Assembly (NCBI GenBank): GCA_034114085.1
Contig: JAXEWB010000015.1
Location: forward strand, 1-64,000
Direction: 5' to 3'
Source: Spiro-02 sp034114085
GTDB lineage: Bacteria; Spirochaetota; Spirochaetia; Sphaerochaetales; Sphaerochaetaceae
DNA length: 64,000 bases
In this document: positions 35,613 through 44,551 of the stretch, one piece after another
How positions within the stretch are numbered: the stretch's first letter is position 1
Layout of the letters: each line of letters begins with the position of its first letter
Notes under the pieces: generated by a model
Seen by the model: only the letters and a program-made list of their open reading frames with translations
Told to the model about the DNA's origin: nothing
Database searches by the model: none
Program-made: the position numbers and the translations under genes

Positions 35613-35667
35613 CGGTTGTTCGTCGGTTGTTCGTCGGTTGTTCGTCGGTCGTTCCCGGGTTGTTCCC
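35613..35667. repeat. 11-bp tandem repeat array
   Basis: Three exact copies of CGGTTGTTCGT (35613-35645), then degenerate units CGGTCGTTCCC and GGGTTGTTCCC. The array is intergenic between gdhA and the AbrB-ABC cassette. It has no spacers, so it is not a CRISPR. Confidence 0.85.
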
Positions 35668-35742
35668 GGTGTTCCTTGGCCATATAAGGTATGAGTCTCC
35701 AGGCGACTTGATACGTTTGGAGACAAGCTGACGGCAGACACT

Positions 35743-35785
35743 GGTAGGCAGGCCTTCGCAACCCCACGGTAGGCAGGCCTTCGCA
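35743..35785. repeat. 18-bp direct repeat pair
   Basis: GGTAGGCAGGCCTTCGCA at 35743-35760 and again at 35768-35785, a 25-bp period, just upstream of the AbrB-ABC promoter. It could be a dispersed REP-like element or a regulatory site. Confidence 0.85.
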
Positions 35786-35791
35786 CACGGC

Positions 35792-35820
35792 TTGACAGAG
35801 CCTCTCGCAACAGTTACACT
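35792..35820 (+). promoter_or_regulatory. Promoter of the AbrB-ABC cassette
   Basis: TTGACA (35792-35797), 17-base spacer, TACACT (35815-35820). The ATG of the regulator is at 35888. Confidence 0.75.
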
Positions 35821-35838
35821 TGTTGCACAAGTATAACT
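35812..35838. promoter_or_regulatory. 27-bp palindromic operator
   Basis: AGTTA-C-ACTTGT-TGC-ACAAGT-A-TAACT: both arms match base for base apart from the two single-base interruptions. It covers the -10 box and start site, the position of an autorepressor; the AbrB-like protein encoded next is the candidate ligand. Confidence 0.75.
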
Positions 35839-35887
35839 TTACCCACTAAACGCAAAAACTACAGATATGTACACGAAGGAGTGAACC

Positions 35888-36184
35888 ATGGAAAAGAAAC
35901 TGACCCATTTCATGAGTACAGTGAAGGTCGGTCCGAAAGGACAGGTGGTGATTCCCAAGGAGATACGGGAGATGTTCGGAATCCAGCCGGGGGACAGCCT
36001 GATCATGATGGCCGACAACCAGAAAGGCATAGCCATACACAAGCAGGAAGTCATGGAGCAAATCGCAAAAGCCATCTTCGACGGACAGGGCGCCCCGCAG
36101 TGCCCGAAGGAAAATCCAGAAGATTTGAAAGTATTCGCTGAGGCGATCCATGAAACCGCGGAAAACGGAATGGTGAAACTATGA
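35888..36184 (+). CDS. AbrB/SpoVT-like transition-state regulator
   Basis: 98-residue protein. Residues 9-50 form an AbrB swapped-hairpin DNA-binding domain (MSTVKVGPKGQVVIPKEIRE, then MFGIQPGDSLIMM). The C-terminal 45 residues, with EQIAKAIFDGQG and a helical end, are not a known effector domain. GAAGGAG precedes the ATG. Its stop overlaps the ATPase start as ATGA, and a large palindrome lies on its promoter, so it is probably the autoregulator of this three-gene export or sensing unit. AbrB-type antitoxins also have this fold, but no toxin follows. Confidence 0.85.
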   Translation: MEKKLTHFMSTVKVGPKGQVVIPKEIREMFGIQPGDSLIMMADNQKGIAIHKQEVMEQIAKAIFDGQGAPQCPKENPEDLKVFAEAIHETAENGMVKL

Positions 36185-37026
36185 TTCCATTACTCGCAGA
36201 AGGTTTGTGCAAGGCGTACACAGCGTTCTCACTCAAAAATGTTTCGTTCAGCCTTGAGCCAGGAAAAATCACTGGTTTCATCGGGCGTAACGGAGCGGGA
36301 AAAACAACTACCCTCAAATGTCTGTTCAATATCGTCCATCCTGACCAGGGACGGGCCGTATTCTTCGGCAAGCCGTTCACGGAGCATGAGCTGGAGATTA
36401 AGCAGGAAATCGGGTATGTCTGCGGGGGGATCGACTATTATACACAGAAAAAACTTCGGAACATCACCAATGTGACGAAACGGTTCTATACCACTTGGGA
36501 TGATACGGCGTACAGCCGCTATCTGTCATTGTTCGACCTTGACGAAAACAAAACCCCTGCGCAACTTTCCGCCGGCATGCGGGTGAAATACGCCTTGGCG
36601 CTGGCGTTGTCGCACAATGCGAAACTGCTGCTCCTCGACGAACCAACTAGTGGCCTCGACCCCATATCGCGGGACGAACTGCTACAGATATTCCTTGAGC
36701 TGTGCGACCAGGGCAAGACAATCTTCTTCTCCACCCACATCACATCGGACCTCGACAAATGCGCCGACAATATCATCTATATCAGCGACGGCAGAATCAA
36801 GGCCGATACCGATATGAAACGCTTCGTAGAGGGCTATCGGGTCGTGAACCTTCCCCAAGGCGGTGTGCCGACGGAACTGGAATCGCTGCTCATCGGACGT
36901 AAACGTACCAAAGGTGGCTACAGCGCGTTGGTCAAGACGGGAACGGAACAGCCGCTTGGACTACCTGCAAAAGAGGTCGATCTGGAAGAAATCATGGTGC
37001 ATCTGGAAAAGGAGAAAGAAGTATGA
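36181..37026 (+). CDS. ABC transporter ATPase
   Basis: 281-residue ATP-binding subunit. Walker A is GRNGAGKTT, the Q-loop is in EIGYVCGGIDYY, the signature is degenerate (QLSAGMRVKYALALAL, with LSAGM in place of LSGGQ), Walker B is LLLLDEPTSGLDP and the H-loop lies in FFSTHITSD. The C-terminal 80 residues are an accessory domain common in bacitracin/YtrB-like exporters. Overlaps of 4 bases with both neighbours show tight translational coupling with the regulator and permease. Confidence 0.93.
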   Translation: MIPLLAEGLCKAYTAFSLKNVSFSLEPGKITGFIGRNGAGKTTTLKCLFNIVHPDQGRAVFFGKPFTEHELEIKQEIGYVCGGIDYYTQKKLRNITNVTKRFYTTWDDTAYSRYLSLFDLDENKTPAQLSAGMRVKYALALALSHNAKLLLLDEPTSGLDPISRDELLQIFLELCDQGKTIFFSTHITSDLDKCADNIIYISDGRIKADTDMKRFVEGYRVVNLPQGGVPTELESLLIGRKRTKGGYSALVKTGTEQPLGLPAKEVDLEEIMVHLEKEKEV

Positions 37027-37670
37027 ACAACTTGCTGTACAAAGAGTTCCGTCTCGCCCTGCACCCTACGGCATACATATTCATGGCCCTTTCGGCGATG
37101 CTACTGATACCAGATTATCCATATTATGTAACGTTCTTCTATTCGGGGCTGGCCATTTTCTTCATCTGCCTGAACGGACGGGAGAACCACGACGTCTCCT
37201 ACACGATGAACCTACCCGTACGTAAAAAAGATATCGTTGCGGCGAGGTTTCTGCTCGTTGTGCTTCTACAGCTTTTCCAGGTGATTCTGGCCATACCATG
37301 CGCCATCATCAGACAACATTTCCCGTTGCCTGGAAACCAAGTGGGCATGGACGCCAATATCGCGTTCTTTGGACTTGCCTATATCATGATGGGGTTGTTC
37401 AACCTTGTGTTCTTCGGCCTCTACTACAAGAACGTGGAAAAAGTCGGCAAGGCGTTTGGCTTCGCCAGTGTCGCGATGGGGTTGTACATGGCGGTCATGG
37501 AAACGCTCACCCATGCGCTGCCGTTCTTCAGGGACCGTCTCGATACGCCGGAACCTGAATATCTGCCGGAAAAGCTAATCGTCCTGGCTATTGGAATCTT
37601 GCTGTATGGGATGATGACATGGCTCGTCTATAGGCGGTCGGTCAAGTCATTTGAGAACCTCGACCTCTAG
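37023..37670 (+). CDS. ABC-2 type permease
   Basis: 215-residue membrane protein with about six hydrophobic helices. It starts MNNLLYKEFRLALHPTAYIF, typical of the small ABC-2 permeases that pair with YtrB-like ATPases, and carries the motif NGRENHDVSYTMNLPVRKKDIVAARFL (the N-x-x-LP-V-(R/K)K element). It forms the exporter with the upstream ATPase. Cargo is unknown; relatives respond to cell-envelope antibiotics or nutrient transitions. No clear terminator follows; 37671-37767 has only short GC repeats. Confidence 0.9.
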   Translation: MNNLLYKEFRLALHPTAYIFMALSAMLLIPDYPYYVTFFYSGLAIFFICLNGRENHDVSYTMNLPVRKKDIVAARFLLVVLLQLFQVILAIPCAIIRQHFPLPGNQVGMDANIAFFGLAYIMMGLFNLVFFGLYYKNVEKVGKAFGFASVAMGLYMAVMETLTHALPFFRDRLDTPEPEYLPEKLIVLAIGILLYGMMTWLVYRRSVKSFENLDL

Positions 37671-37767
37671 CCGACGAACCGGCTGATCCGGTAAATCACG
37701 CGAATCGGCGCCAAGGTTGTTTTATATGTCTCCCGCACGTCTCCCGTAGTTCACCACATCCGAGGGG

Positions 37768-38499
37768 TCAGCCTGTGAGACCTCCGTACAGCCGCCCCTC
37801 GTAGGACATCAGCTCCGGTAAGCCGGGCTTGCGCCGGGAACGGGGAACATCGATGGAAAACAGGTCGGCGATTTCCGCGGGAGGTCCGTCAAGACGGCAG
37901 ACGCTATCGGCGGCGAGAACCGCTTCGGCGACATCGTGCGTCACATACAGCGTCGTCCGCCGCTCATCCTGCCACAGATGGAGAAATGCCTGGAGCAGCT
38001 CGTAACGCAACTTGACATCAAGGCTCTGGAAGGGTTCATCCATCAGTATCAGCGTAGAGGGGTAGGCGAAAGCACGTGCGATGGCGACCCGTTGACGCAT
38101 ACCGCCGGATAGTTCGGACGGAAGATACGCCTCGTACCCGGAAAGCCCGACCAAAGAAAGGAATCTGAGGACTTTGGCCTCGCGTTCCTCCTTTACGGGA
38201 ATCGACGCCCGCAACGGAAGTTCCACATTGGTAAAGACGTTGCGCCAAGGCAATAGCCGGGGTTCTTGGAACAGATAGCTTACAGGCCCGACTTCGCAGG
38301 GTTCTCGGAGGATGCTCCCGCCGTCCAGCGGCGTCAGCCCGGCGGCAAGATGCAACAAGGTCGTCTTTCCGCACCCAGAAGGGCCTGTCAGCACCTGTAT
38401 GGTCCCGGATGGGATATCAAGGGAGAAATCAACGAATACGGGCACGGTGGTACCGGCTTCCTTGCTGTAATAGCTTTTCGACAGACGCCTGAAAAACAT
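37768..38499 (-). CDS. ABC importer ATPase (nitrate/sulfonate/taurine type)
   Basis: 243-residue ATPase of the SsuB/TauB/NrtD class. Walker A GPSGCGKTT, Q-loop in SYLFQEPRLLPWRNV, signature ELSGGMRQRVAIARAF, Walker B LILMDEPFQSLD and H-loop YVTHD are intact. The ATG at 38499 is 1 base after the permease stop and behind TGGAGG. Substrate not deducible. Confidence 0.93.
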   Translation of the reverse strand: MFFRRLSKSYYSKEAGTTVPVFVDFSLDIPSGTIQVLTGPSGCGKTTLLHLAAGLTPLDGGSILREPCEVGPVSYLFQEPRLLPWRNVFTNVELPLRASIPVKEEREAKVLRFLSLVGLSGYEAYLPSELSGGMRQRVAIARAFAYPSTLILMDEPFQSLDVKLRYELLQAFLHLWQDERRTTLYVTHDVAEAVLAADSVCRLDGPPAEIADLFSIDVPRSRRKPGLPELMSYEGRLYGGLTG

Positions 38500-38500
38500 G

Positions 38501-39364
38501 TCAACGACCTCCAGCCATCGGAACGGTTTTCCTAGCCCGCCGAACGGATATCCGCCGGCTTGCCGCAAGCACGATATCGAAAACCAAGTCGCCCAGAGCC
38601 GTCAGCAGAACGGCTATCAGCGTCCAGGCGAGGACGTCGGAGGTCTCCAGGTTCACCTGAGCCATCTGGAGACGGCTGCCGATGCCATATCGGGGAACCG
38701 TAAGGACTTCGGCGGCGACCACTACTTTCCAGACCATCGACAGCGTTAGCCGGGCACCAGTAACGATGGAGGGTAGCAACGACGGCACGATATAGTGCTT
38801 GAGCCTCAGCGAAGGGGAAAGTCCGTAGAGCGAACACATCTGCCCCAACGCGGGGTCCATCTGGGCGACCGCCTGGACGACCTGGATGAACATGACGGGA
38901 AATCCCATCAGGAACGCGGAAAAAATCGGAACGGTACCGCTGGAAAACCAGATGAAGGCCAACAAAATCACACTCATGACCGGCGTGGCCTTCAATACGG
39001 TAAGGAGGGGGTTCAAGGCCGACTTCACCCAAGGGAAGACACCGGCGCAAACACCAAGCAGGAGACCTGAAACAACGATAATCAGGAAACTTTCAAGCGC
39101 ACGAAGCACTGTCGTCCCGATGTTCATTGAGAACGGACGGAGAGAAATGATACGAACCAGCGAACCCGCCACGGGACCTGGTCCGGGAAGGATCACCTGT
39201 GCGTTGACCAGCATCGCGCCCAGTTGCCACAGGCACAACAGGACGATACAGGAGACTACGGCCACGAGGTGTCGCCGCCACCTCCCGCCGGAAATCCGCC
39301 TTGAATCGGCGGATTTGTCCGGAGAGACGGGCTGAGTATCGGAACTAGAGGTAGAACGCCTCAT
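38501..39364 (-). CDS. ABC importer permease (SsuC/TauC type)
   Basis: 287-residue inner-membrane subunit with six or so helices. The coupling loop EAA-like motif is seen as QMCSLYGLSPSLRLKHYIVPSLLPSIVTGARL. The ATG at 39364 overlaps the binding-protein gene by 20 bases and has GGAGG upstream; longer starts are unsupported. The first 40 residues are hydrophilic and Arg/Ser-rich. Confidence 0.9.
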   Translation of the reverse strand: MRRSTSSSDTQPVSPDKSADSRRISGGRWRRHLVAVVSCIVLLCLWQLGAMLVNAQVILPGPGPVAGSLVRIISLRPFSMNIGTTVLRALESFLIIVVSGLLLGVCAGVFPWVKSALNPLLTVLKATPVMSVILLAFIWFSSGTVPIFSAFLMGFPVMFIQVVQAVAQMDPALGQMCSLYGLSPSLRLKHYIVPSLLPSIVTGARLTLSMVWKVVVAAEVLTVPRYGIGSRLQMAQVNLETSDVLAWTLIAVLLTALGDLVFDIVLAASRRISVRRARKTVPMAGGR

Positions 39365-40337
39365 CCGGCAGTTTTCCTCCGATGGAATTGGGGCTGAAGT
39401 CAAACAATGTCTTGAAATATGTCTGCATGTCGCCCTTGGCGTCCTGTGCGCTCCTGAACACCAACGCACAGCTCGGAATCGCGGGAACGGCCATCGCGGC
39501 CTTCATGATTCCCGCAGCTTCAATCGCCGCCCCGGCTTCCGCAGGAGAAGCGTTCACCCATGCAACGGAATCCTTGTAGGCATCCACTACCTGCCGCCAC
39601 GCATACGGATATTTGGTACGGAAGGCGTCGGAGACGACCAAGACCGACATGGGGTAGTTTTCAGAACCCATCATTTCGCTCCAGAGCGACTGCACGTCGG
39701 CCACCACCCTGACATTCGGGTTCTGTTTCAGAATCATCGTGACGAACGGCTCAGGAAGAATCGCCGTAGCGACTTTTCCGCCGATCACCATCTGCGCAAG
39801 CTGGGCAGGCGCCGCGACGGAATAATCCAAGACGATGTCTTTGTCCACCGCGAGGCCCGCGGCGCGAATCAGCATCCGCGCCATCTGATCCGGCGTACCA
39901 TTGGCGCCGGGAACGGCCAACGTCTTACCCACGAGGTCAGATACACTCTGTATCGCGATGTCGGAACTCAGCACCTTGAGCATCCCCTCCCCGACCACTG
40001 CGGCGGCCTTGACCGCGATACCCTTGTTGTAGAGGTTCGCGGCGGTATTGGTCGGCAAGGCCGCCATATCAAGCTCGCCGCTGGCGAGACGGGCAATTAC
40101 CTCGTTCGGTGAAGGATACACGGAAAGCTCAACGGTCACGTTGTCGGACACGACACCGCCGTCGCGGGAAAGCCCGACGCTACTAAAACCGGTCGGCCCC
40201 TGCATGACCGCAAGACGGACAGTCACCGCGCCCTCTTCCGCAGCCTTGCGCTGTTCATAGGAAGCCTGGGCGAACAACATGCCCGTCATTGAAAACATCA
40301 GCAACAACACACAGACGAAACGCATTTTGTTTTTCAT
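39345..40337 (-). CDS. ABC importer substrate-binding protein (NMT1/SsuA-like)
   Basis: 330-residue exported protein. The signal peptide (MRFVCVLLLMFSMTGMLFAQ region) has no clear lipobox. The mature part resembles the NMT1/THI5-like and SsuA family: LAVMQGPTGFSSVGLS, SPNEVIARLASGELDMAALPTNTAANLYNKG, GKTLAVPGANGTPDQMARM and ATAILPEPFVTMIL. Ligands in the family include sulfonates, nitrate, bicarbonate and thiamine pyrimidine precursors. GGAGG is 6 bases before the ATG at 40337. The gene follows tyrS with a 125-base gap that has a terminator-like hairpin. Confidence 0.88.
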   Translation of the reverse strand: MKNKMRFVCVLLLMFSMTGMLFAQASYEQRKAAEEGAVTVRLAVMQGPTGFSSVGLSRDGGVVSDNVTVELSVYPSPNEVIARLASGELDMAALPTNTAANLYNKGIAVKAAAVVGEGMLKVLSSDIAIQSVSDLVGKTLAVPGANGTPDQMARMLIRAAGLAVDKDIVLDYSVAAPAQLAQMVIGGKVATAILPEPFVTMILKQNPNVRVVADVQSLWSEMMGSENYPMSVLVVSDAFRTKYPYAWRQVVDAYKDSVAWVNASPAEAGAAIEAAGIMKAAMAVPAIPSCALVFRSAQDAKGDMQTYFKTLFDFSPNSIGGKLPDEAFYL

Positions 40338-40409
40338 CACGCACCTCCCGACCGCCGGTTATAAAACATGACCATGGCCGACTATCAGCCCCTGTATGGG
40401 ACATATATC

Positions 40410-40443
40410 AAAAATCGAAGCGAGCGGCCGAAAGAGCCGCCCG
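40410..40443 (-). terminator. Hairpin after tyrS
   Basis: CGGGCGGC/GCCGCTCG stem on the minus strand, with TTTTT following after six bases. Probably an attenuating terminator between tyrS and the ABC importer genes. Confidence 0.5.
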
Positions 40444-40462
40444 AATCATACATGAGAATCCA

Positions 40463-41716
40463 CTATTTTGCGATTACCCTGAAATACCGCTTCTTGCCGG
40501 CCTTCAGGACAAGTTCCTGATGCTCGTCCAACCAGCTTGCGTCGATCATCGCTTTGGGATCCTCGACCTTCCGGTCGTTGACTACGGTGCCACCCTGCGT
40601 CACCAGACGACGGGCGTCGCTGTTCGTCGCGCACAGACCGGTCATCGCGAACAAGGTCAGCACTCCGATGCCGTCTTCAAGCCGGGACATGCTGATTTCC
40701 ATGGAAGGCATTCCTTCACGATCCGTAGCGGACCCCGCGCCTCCAAACATCGCCTTGGCAGCGGTACGGGCTTTTTCAGCCTCATCCTCGCCATGGACGA
40801 TCTTGGTCTGCTCATAGGCCAAACGTTCCTTCGCATCGTTGATGTTCCGCTTGGGATCCGCGTATTCGGCGATTTCAGCAAGCGGCAGGAACGTGAAAAT
40901 CTTCATGAACTGGATGACATCCTCGTCCGTGACATTTCTCCAATACTGGTAGAAATCGTACGGCGAGTACATCTCAGGATTCAAGAACACCGCCCCCTTC
41001 TCACTCTTGCCCATCTTCTTGCCGTCGGAACGCATGATCAGATTGAAGGTAAGACCATAGCACTGCGGCCCCTCCATGCGGCTGATCAAATCGATACCGG
41101 CCACGATATTGCCCCACTGGTCGGCGCCGCCCATCTGAAGACGACAGCCTGTGTTCTTGTTGAGCATATAGAAATCGTAGCTCTGCAACAGCTGATAGTT
41201 GAACTCAATGAACGAAAGCCCGCGTTCCAGACGCTGCTTGACACCTTCGAAGGTCAGCATCCGGTTGACGGAGAAATACCGGCCGATATCCCGGAGGAAC
41301 TGGATGTAATTGAGATCGACAAGCCAGTCGGCGTTGTTCATCATCACCGCATGCCCGACACCGGGCGCGGGATTCTCGGAGAAATCCACAACAGTCCCGA
41401 GCTGCTCCTTGATATGGACGCAGTTTTCCTGAATCTGCTCCAGTGTCAGGATTTTGCGCAACTCGGTCTTTCCAGAGGGATCGCCGATCATGCCGGTACC
41501 GCCGCCGACGAGGGCGATCGGGTTGTGGCCCGCGAGTTGCAGATGGTGCATGGCGAAGAACGGGACCATATGTCCGATATGAAGGCTCGGACCGGTCGGA
41601 TCGACACCGACATAGAACTTGACCGGGCCTTCGTCCATCAATGCGGACAAGCCGTCCCAGTCGGTGCAGTTATTGATAAAACCTCGGTCCTGGAGGACCT
41701 GCAATGCTTTGTTCAT
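40463..41716 (-). CDS. tyrS: Tyrosyl-tRNA synthetase
   Basis: 417-residue class I synthetase. HIGH motif in GPSLHIGHMVPF, KMSKS motif as KKMGKSEKGAVFL, the GGADQWGN tyrosine/ATP element and a C-terminal S4 domain (DARRLVTQGGTVVND). The ATG at 41716 with GGGAGT upstream is chosen over longer frames inside glyS. Third gene of gltX-glyS-tyrS. Confidence 0.97.
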   Translation of the reverse strand: MNKALQVLQDRGFINNCTDWDGLSALMDEGPVKFYVGVDPTGPSLHIGHMVPFFAMHHLQLAGHNPIALVGGGTGMIGDPSGKTELRKILTLEQIQENCVHIKEQLGTVVDFSENPAPGVGHAVMMNNADWLVDLNYIQFLRDIGRYFSVNRMLTFEGVKQRLERGLSFIEFNYQLLQSYDFYMLNKNTGCRLQMGGADQWGNIVAGIDLISRMEGPQCYGLTFNLIMRSDGKKMGKSEKGAVFLNPEMYSPYDFYQYWRNVTDEDVIQFMKIFTFLPLAEIAEYADPKRNINDAKERLAYEQTKIVHGEDEAEKARTAAKAMFGGAGSATDREGMPSMEISMSRLEDGIGVLTLFAMTGLCATNSDARRLVTQGGTVVNDRKVEDPKAMIDASWLDEHQELVLKAGKKRYFRVIAK

Positions 41717-41726
41717 AGAGTACTCC

Positions 41727-43052
41727 CTATACTCGCTTGTAGTTCTTGGTTTCCTGCTTGATACGGGAGACCAGTTCGCTGACGGGTACGCGGACCTGTT
41801 CCATGGAATCACGGAAACGGAGCGTAACGGTATTGTCGTTCAGGGTGTCGTAGTCGACAGTCACGCAATACGGCGTGCCGACCTCATCCATACGGCGATA
41901 CCTGCGGCCGATGGCTCCGCTCTGGTCATAGAACGTAGCGAAGTCCTCGCGGAGCTGATGCTCCAGCTTGTCGGCGTATTCTCCTATTCCGTCCTTCTTG
42001 ACTAGCGGCAGCACGGCCACGGTCACGGGCGCGATCTCCGGGTGGAAGTGCAGGACGGTACGCACGTCGCCACCTTCGAGCTCCTGTTCCTCATAGGCGT
42101 CGGAAAGAGCCATGAGGACGTTGCGGGTCAGACCTGCGGAGGTTTCTACGACATACGGGATATACCGCTCGTTGGTCTCCTGGTCGAGATAGGACATGTC
42201 CTTGCCGGAGAAGGTCTGATGCTGGGTCAAGTCATAGTCAGTGCGGCTGTGGACACCTTCAAGCTCCTGCCATCCCATGGGGAAGAGGAACTGGATGTCA
42301 TAGGCGTCCTTGGCGTAGAAGGCCAGTTCGTCCGGCCCATGCTGGTGCCAGCGCAGATGCTCCGGATGGATGCCCATCTTGTGATAATACGACATACGCT
42401 GTTCACGCCAGTACGGGAACCACTCTTCGTCCGTACCGGGCTTGCAGAACCACTGCATCTCCATCTGCTCGAATTCGCAGGAACGGAAGATGAAGTTCTT
42501 GGTAGTGATCTCGTTGCGGAACGATTTGCCGACCTGAGCGATGCCGAACGGAATCTTCACACGGCTGCTCGACACGACGTTCTTGAAGTCGACGTAGATC
42601 CCCTGCGCAGTTTCAGGACGGAGATAGATCGTGCTCGCGGCGTCGGCGTTGGCGCCGATATGGGTGGCGAACATCAGGTTGAAGTTACGGGGTTCAGTGA
42701 AAGAATCTTTAGCGCCACAGACGGGACAGGCGGCGTGCAGGTCGATCTGGTCAGCGCGGAACCTGGATTTGCACTGCTTGCAGTCCACCATGGGGTCGGT
42801 GAAGTTCGACACATGGCCGGAGGCCTCCCATACACGGGGGTGCATCAGGATCGAGGCGTCGAGACCGACGATATCATCGTGCAACTGGGTCATCTCCTTC
42901 CACCAGAAGTCCCGGATGTTGTTCTTGAGCTGAACGCCCAATGGACCGTAGTCATACGCGCCATTCAGTCCCCCGTATATCTCGCTCGACTGGAAAATGA
43001 ATCCACGACGCTTGCAAAGGGAAACAATCTTATCCATCGTTACTTCAGCCAT
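41727..43052 (-). CDS. glyS: Glycyl-tRNA synthetase (dimeric alpha2 type)
   Basis: 441-residue class II synthetase of the single-chain type (as in eukaryotes, archaea and some bacteria) rather than the alpha2-beta2 form. Motifs are SSEIYGGLNGAYDYGPLG, a CxxC zinc knuckle pair (CKQCKSRF, CPVCGAKD), motif 2 SFRNEITTKNFIFRSCEFEQMEMQ in part and motif 3 ETSAGLTRNVLMAL. Its start overlaps gltX by 8 bases. Confidence 0.97.
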   Translation of the reverse strand: MAEVTMDKIVSLCKRRGFIFQSSEIYGGLNGAYDYGPLGVQLKNNIRDFWWKEMTQLHDDIVGLDASILMHPRVWEASGHVSNFTDPMVDCKQCKSRFRADQIDLHAACPVCGAKDSFTEPRNFNLMFATHIGANADAASTIYLRPETAQGIYVDFKNVVSSSRVKIPFGIAQVGKSFRNEITTKNFIFRSCEFEQMEMQWFCKPGTDEEWFPYWREQRMSYYHKMGIHPEHLRWHQHGPDELAFYAKDAYDIQFLFPMGWQELEGVHSRTDYDLTQHQTFSGKDMSYLDQETNERYIPYVVETSAGLTRNVLMALSDAYEEQELEGGDVRTVLHFHPEIAPVTVAVLPLVKKDGIGEYADKLEHQLREDFATFYDQSGAIGRRYRRMDEVGTPYCVTVDYDTLNDNTVTLRFRDSMEQVRVPVSELVSRIKQETKNYKRV

Positions 43053-44538
43053 TCTTCTGTACCTCGTCCTTCAGTATTTCTATAGCCCGTTCAATGCGGG
43101 AGAAAGTTTTATCCAAGCCGACCAGCCTGATTGAATCGAACAGCGGGGGGCTTACCGTACTGCCGGTCAGCGCAACTCGCACAGGCATGAACACCCCGTT
43201 CACCTTGACGCCCAGCTTCTCGGACAGGTCGGCCATGCTCCGCTCAATCCGTTCGTCGGGCTCACCGGCCTCAAGACCGGCCCGCAGTATCTCATACCCC
43301 TGCTCAAAAGCCTGCAACGTGGTCTTGACGTCCTGGTTCTTGGGCAACAGAGCATCCACCGATGGGGCTGGGATATCCTCGAACAGAAACCGAGACATAT
43401 CCACGACATCGGAAAGAACCTTCAATCGCTCCTTTACAACAGGAACCATACGGTTGATGACATCCTGCTGCTCCGCGGTGGGCGGAGTCTGGACAAGCCC
43501 GGCCTCCTCCAAGTACGGGACGAGCAGACGGGCCAACTCCGCGTCGCCCTTACGGCGGATATACTGGCCGTTGAACCAGTCGAGCTTCTTGTAGTCGAAC
43601 ACCCCGGGCGCTTTGTTGATTTTCTCCAGAGAGAAGACTTTTTCAAGCTCCTCCTTGCTGAAAAACTCGGTCTGGCCGTCGTAGGACCACCCCACCAGGC
43701 TCACGTAGTTCATCAACGCCTCCGGCAGATATCCCTTGGCCCGGAAATCGCGGACACTGGTCGAGCCGTGCCGCTTGGACAATTTCTGGCCGTCCTTGCC
43801 CATCACCATGGGAAGATGGCAATACACGGGAGGCTCCCATCCAAAGGCTTCGTACAGCAGCACATGCAGCGGTCCGGAGGGAATCCACTCCTGGGCGCGC
43901 ATGATGTGGGTGATATGCATCAGATGGTCGTCGATCACATTGGCGAGATGGTAGGTCGGAAAACCGTCGCTCTTGAGCAGGACGGGATCGGGGCTGACGT
44001 CTCGGTTGCGGCGGGAGATATCCCCCATCAGGACGTCGTGGAACGTGGTCTTGCCCTCCATGGGGACTTTCAGCCGGATGACGGGCTTGATTCCCCGGGC
44101 CTCGAGTTCGGCGCGTTGGCCGGCGGTCAGGTCGCGGCAATGGCGGTCGTACCCCTGCTGTTCGCTCTTGCTCGCCTGCTGCTGCTCGCGAAGCTTCTCC
44201 AGCCGTTCAGGGGTGCAGTAGCAATAATATGCCTTTCCGTCGGCGACAAGCTGTTCGGCGTATTTCTTGTAGATGTCAAAACGCTCGCTCTGGATATACG
44301 GGCCGTACGGGCCGCCGACGACGGGGCCTTCATCCCATGTAATACCAAGCCATTCAAGCGTATCGAACAGATCCTGCAAGGATTCGTCACTATACCGTTC
44401 CCGGTCGGTGTCCTCGACGCGCAGGATGAATTTTCCGCCGTTGGCCCGGGCGAAAAAGTAGTTGAACAATGCGGTCCGGACTCCACCGATATGCTGTAGA
44501 CCGGTCGGAGACGGGGCGTACCGTACTCGAACTTCCAT
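43045..44538 (-). CDS. gltX: Glutamyl-tRNA synthetase
   Basis: 497-residue class I synthetase beginning MEVRVRYAPSPTGLQHIGGV, with HIGG for HIGH, LRVEDTDRERY and the KMSKS equivalent KLSKRHGSTSV. The start at 44538 follows AGGAG and matches the family N terminus; the open frame to 44703 is excess. First gene of a three-synthetase operon. No T-box leader was seen. Confidence 0.97.
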   Translation of the reverse strand: MEVRVRYAPSPTGLQHIGGVRTALFNYFFARANGGKFILRVEDTDRERYSDESLQDLFDTLEWLGITWDEGPVVGGPYGPYIQSERFDIYKKYAEQLVADGKAYYCYCTPERLEKLREQQQASKSEQQGYDRHCRDLTAGQRAELEARGIKPVIRLKVPMEGKTTFHDVLMGDISRRNRDVSPDPVLLKSDGFPTYHLANVIDDHLMHITHIMRAQEWIPSGPLHVLLYEAFGWEPPVYCHLPMVMGKDGQKLSKRHGSTSVRDFRAKGYLPEALMNYVSLVGWSYDGQTEFFSKEELEKVFSLEKINKAPGVFDYKKLDWFNGQYIRRKGDAELARLLVPYLEEAGLVQTPPTAEQQDVINRMVPVVKERLKVLSDVVDMSRFLFEDIPAPSVDALLPKNQDVKTTLQAFEQGYEILRAGLEAGEPDERIERSMADLSEKLGVKVNGVFMPVRVALTGSTVSPPLFDSIRLVGLDKTFSRIERAIEILKDEVQKNG

Positions 44539-44551
44539 AAGGATACAACTC

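Noticed and set aside
35613..35785. Possible CRISPR array
   Set aside because: Units are 11 bp and directly adjacent, with no spacers; the 18-bp pair has only a 7-bp gap; no cas genes.
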